Shown: positions 36,332-38,792 of the stretch, piece by piece
Position numbering within the stretch: position 1 is the stretch's first letter
How the letters are laid out: every line of letters begins with the position of its first letter
Origin: Deltaproteobacteria bacterium
GTDB lineage: Bacteria > Bdellovibrionota > JACOXK01 > 2-02-FULL-40-11
Assembly: GCA_016198185.1 (NCBI GenBank)
Contig: JACQJD010000074.1
Location: 1-38,792, forward strand
DNA: 38,792 nt
Direction of reading: 5' to 3'
The notes under the pieces: generated by a model
Database searches by the model: none
What the model was told of the DNA's origin: nothing
Seen by the model: the letters and a program-made list of their open reading frames with translations, nothing else
Program-made: the position numbers and the translations under genes

Positions 36332-37202
36332 TTTTTTTGGAAGGCTTTTTTATACGTGCTTCATTCTCAGTTGTTGGTGCAGATTCATCAACTGCCTCTC
36401 CTGAATATTCTTCAGGATTTACAATAACGGGCGCTTCTGGAATACTTAAGACGTCTTCCGCTGAAGCTTCTTTTTCTTCTTCTTGAACCGTAGCTTCCGC
36501 ATCCCTTAAATTTTTCTCAAAATCTAGAAATCCTTCTAAACAAGCATCTGCAATCAGTCTTGAAAAAAGACGAATTGATTTAATGGCATCGTCATTTCCC
36601 GGAATAACATAATCCACATCATAGGGATTACAATTGGTGTCTACCACAGCAACGACTGGAATGAATAATCTCTTGGCTTCTGTCACGGCAATGTGCTCTT
36701 TTTTGGGATCTAATACAAAAAGTGCCCCGGGCAATTTTTTCATTTCACGGATCCCAATAAACGTTCGAAGTAACTTTTGGTATTGCTTTTTAAGCGAAAC
36801 CACTTCCTTCTTCTTGAGGGCTTTAAAAATCCCTTTTTCTTCCATATCTTCAATACGCTTTAAATGATTGATGCCAGCCCGAATGGTTTTAAAGTTGGTC
36901 AAGGTCCCCCCCAACCAACGATCCGTCACATAAAAAGTACGAGCCCGCTTGGCTTCATCTTCAATAATTTTTTGAGCTTGTTTTTTGGTTCCAACAAACA
37001 ACACTTTTTTACCTTGCGCTGTAATGGAACGTATAAAGTTACAAGCTTCTCGACACAATTCGACTGTTTTTTGAAGGTCAATAATATGAATCCCCTCACG
37101 TTCTCCAAAAATATAGGATTTCATGAGTGGATTCCAACGGCTTCGAGGGTGGCCGAAATGAACCCCGGCTTCTAAAAACTCTTTCATGGATAATTCTGGC
37201 AT
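36318..37202 (-). CDS. rpsB: 30S ribosomal protein S2
   Basis: 'MKEFLEAGVHFGHPRSRWNPLMKSYIFGEREGIHIIDLQKT', 'VDTNCNPYDVDYVIPGNDDAIKSI'. Confidence 0.97.
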   Translation of the reverse strand: MPELSMKEFLEAGVHFGHPRSRWNPLMKSYIFGEREGIHIIDLQKTVELCREACNFIRSITAQGKKVLFVGTKKQAQKIIEDEAKRARTFYVTDRWLGGTLTNFKTIRAGINHLKRIEDMEEKGIFKALKKKEVVSLKKQYQKLLRTFIGIREMKKLPGALFVLDPKKEHIAVTEAKRLFIPVVAVVDTNCNPYDVDYVIPGNDDAIKSIRLFSRLIADACLEGFLDFEKNLRDAEATVQEEEKEASAEDVLSIPEAPVIVNPEEYSGEAVDESAPTTENEARIKKPSKKNEKA

Positions 37203-37293
37203 AGCGTTAAACTTCTGAGGTTAGTAACATAAGAAACTTTATAAAAGCAAGCGTAAAAATTATAAACACTCGTTTCCTTTCCTAAGATTTATG

Positions 37294-37340
37294 TTACAGG
37301 GGTTGGATGTATAGAGCCCATCATTACCAGCTCCCTGTAA
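37294..37340 (-). promoter_or_regulatory. Candidate structured rpsB leader
   Basis: Perfect 8-bp stem TTACAGGG (37294-37301)/CCCTGTAA (37333-37340) in the 206-nt mreB-rpsB gap, with further internal pairing; no terminator U-tract. Confidence 0.4.
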
Positions 37341-37408
37341 AACAAATTTTGGGAAAGGATAAAGACTTGTGTGTCCCTATTCAGATTAGCTGCTAGACTT
37401 ATTGAGTA

Positions 37409-38455
<1,047 letters not shown>

Positions 38456-38792
38456 CTACCATGGGCCCTGGTTCAACTCAAGCGGAAAAGGCTTCAACAC
38501 GCTACGAACCAAAAAAATGAAAGGCCCAGACGCTACCCCGATGAATTTGAATGCTACATGTGTTTTGAACCATCTGATTGTTCATCCCATTCGAGCCAAA
38601 ATGAAGCCTCTCATGAATCAATGGATAAGAAAGATTTCGCGTCGTTACCACCGCACCCTGCAAAGACAAAGGAAAGATCGAAACACGGTCTTCTTTTTTT
38701 CCCTGAATGTGAAGTTTTTGGGTTACAAAAAAAATTTCACATCGATGATCTAAAATTCGCGCCTGAACATTCTTTGAAATAAAAGCCAATAA

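Overview
AT-rich bacterial chromosome window, probably from a Bdellovibrionota or deltaproteobacteria-like lineage (inferred from a TIGR02147-type regulator and gene content, not proven). Left end: a PIN/RHH toxin-antitoxin pair and small secreted proteins. About 2-17 kb: a tyrosine/homogentisate catabolism neighbourhood (hmgA on -; HPPD, HisC-type aminotransferase, FAH-family hydrolase, flavin reductase, glpD-like and MFS on +; acetoacetyl-CoA synthetase on -). About 17.5-24.4 kb: an accessory region with a TIGR02147-type regulator fused in frame to a secreted HExxH protein through an A7 tract, lipoproteins, a lethal-factor-like metallopeptidase, tRNA-Ser(GCU), a TPP riboswitch ahead of a non-thiamin secreted protein, a 35-bp palindrome and an overlapping small ORF pair. 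About 24.6-28.3 kb: cobalamin riboswitch, TonB-dependent receptor, beta-propeller lipoprotein and TonB. Next comes an unlisted 27-aa lysine-rich micro-ORF beside a bidirectional terminator. The right side is a conserved housekeeping run on the - strand (tsaB, rseP, dxr, cdsA, uppS, frr, pyrH, tsf, rpsB, mreB). The best leads are the A7-linked regulator/secreted-protein fusion, the orphan TPP riboswitch, the lysine-rich microprotein and the nested hairpin upstream of HPPD. No searches or folding programs were run; family calls come from motif recognition in the translations.
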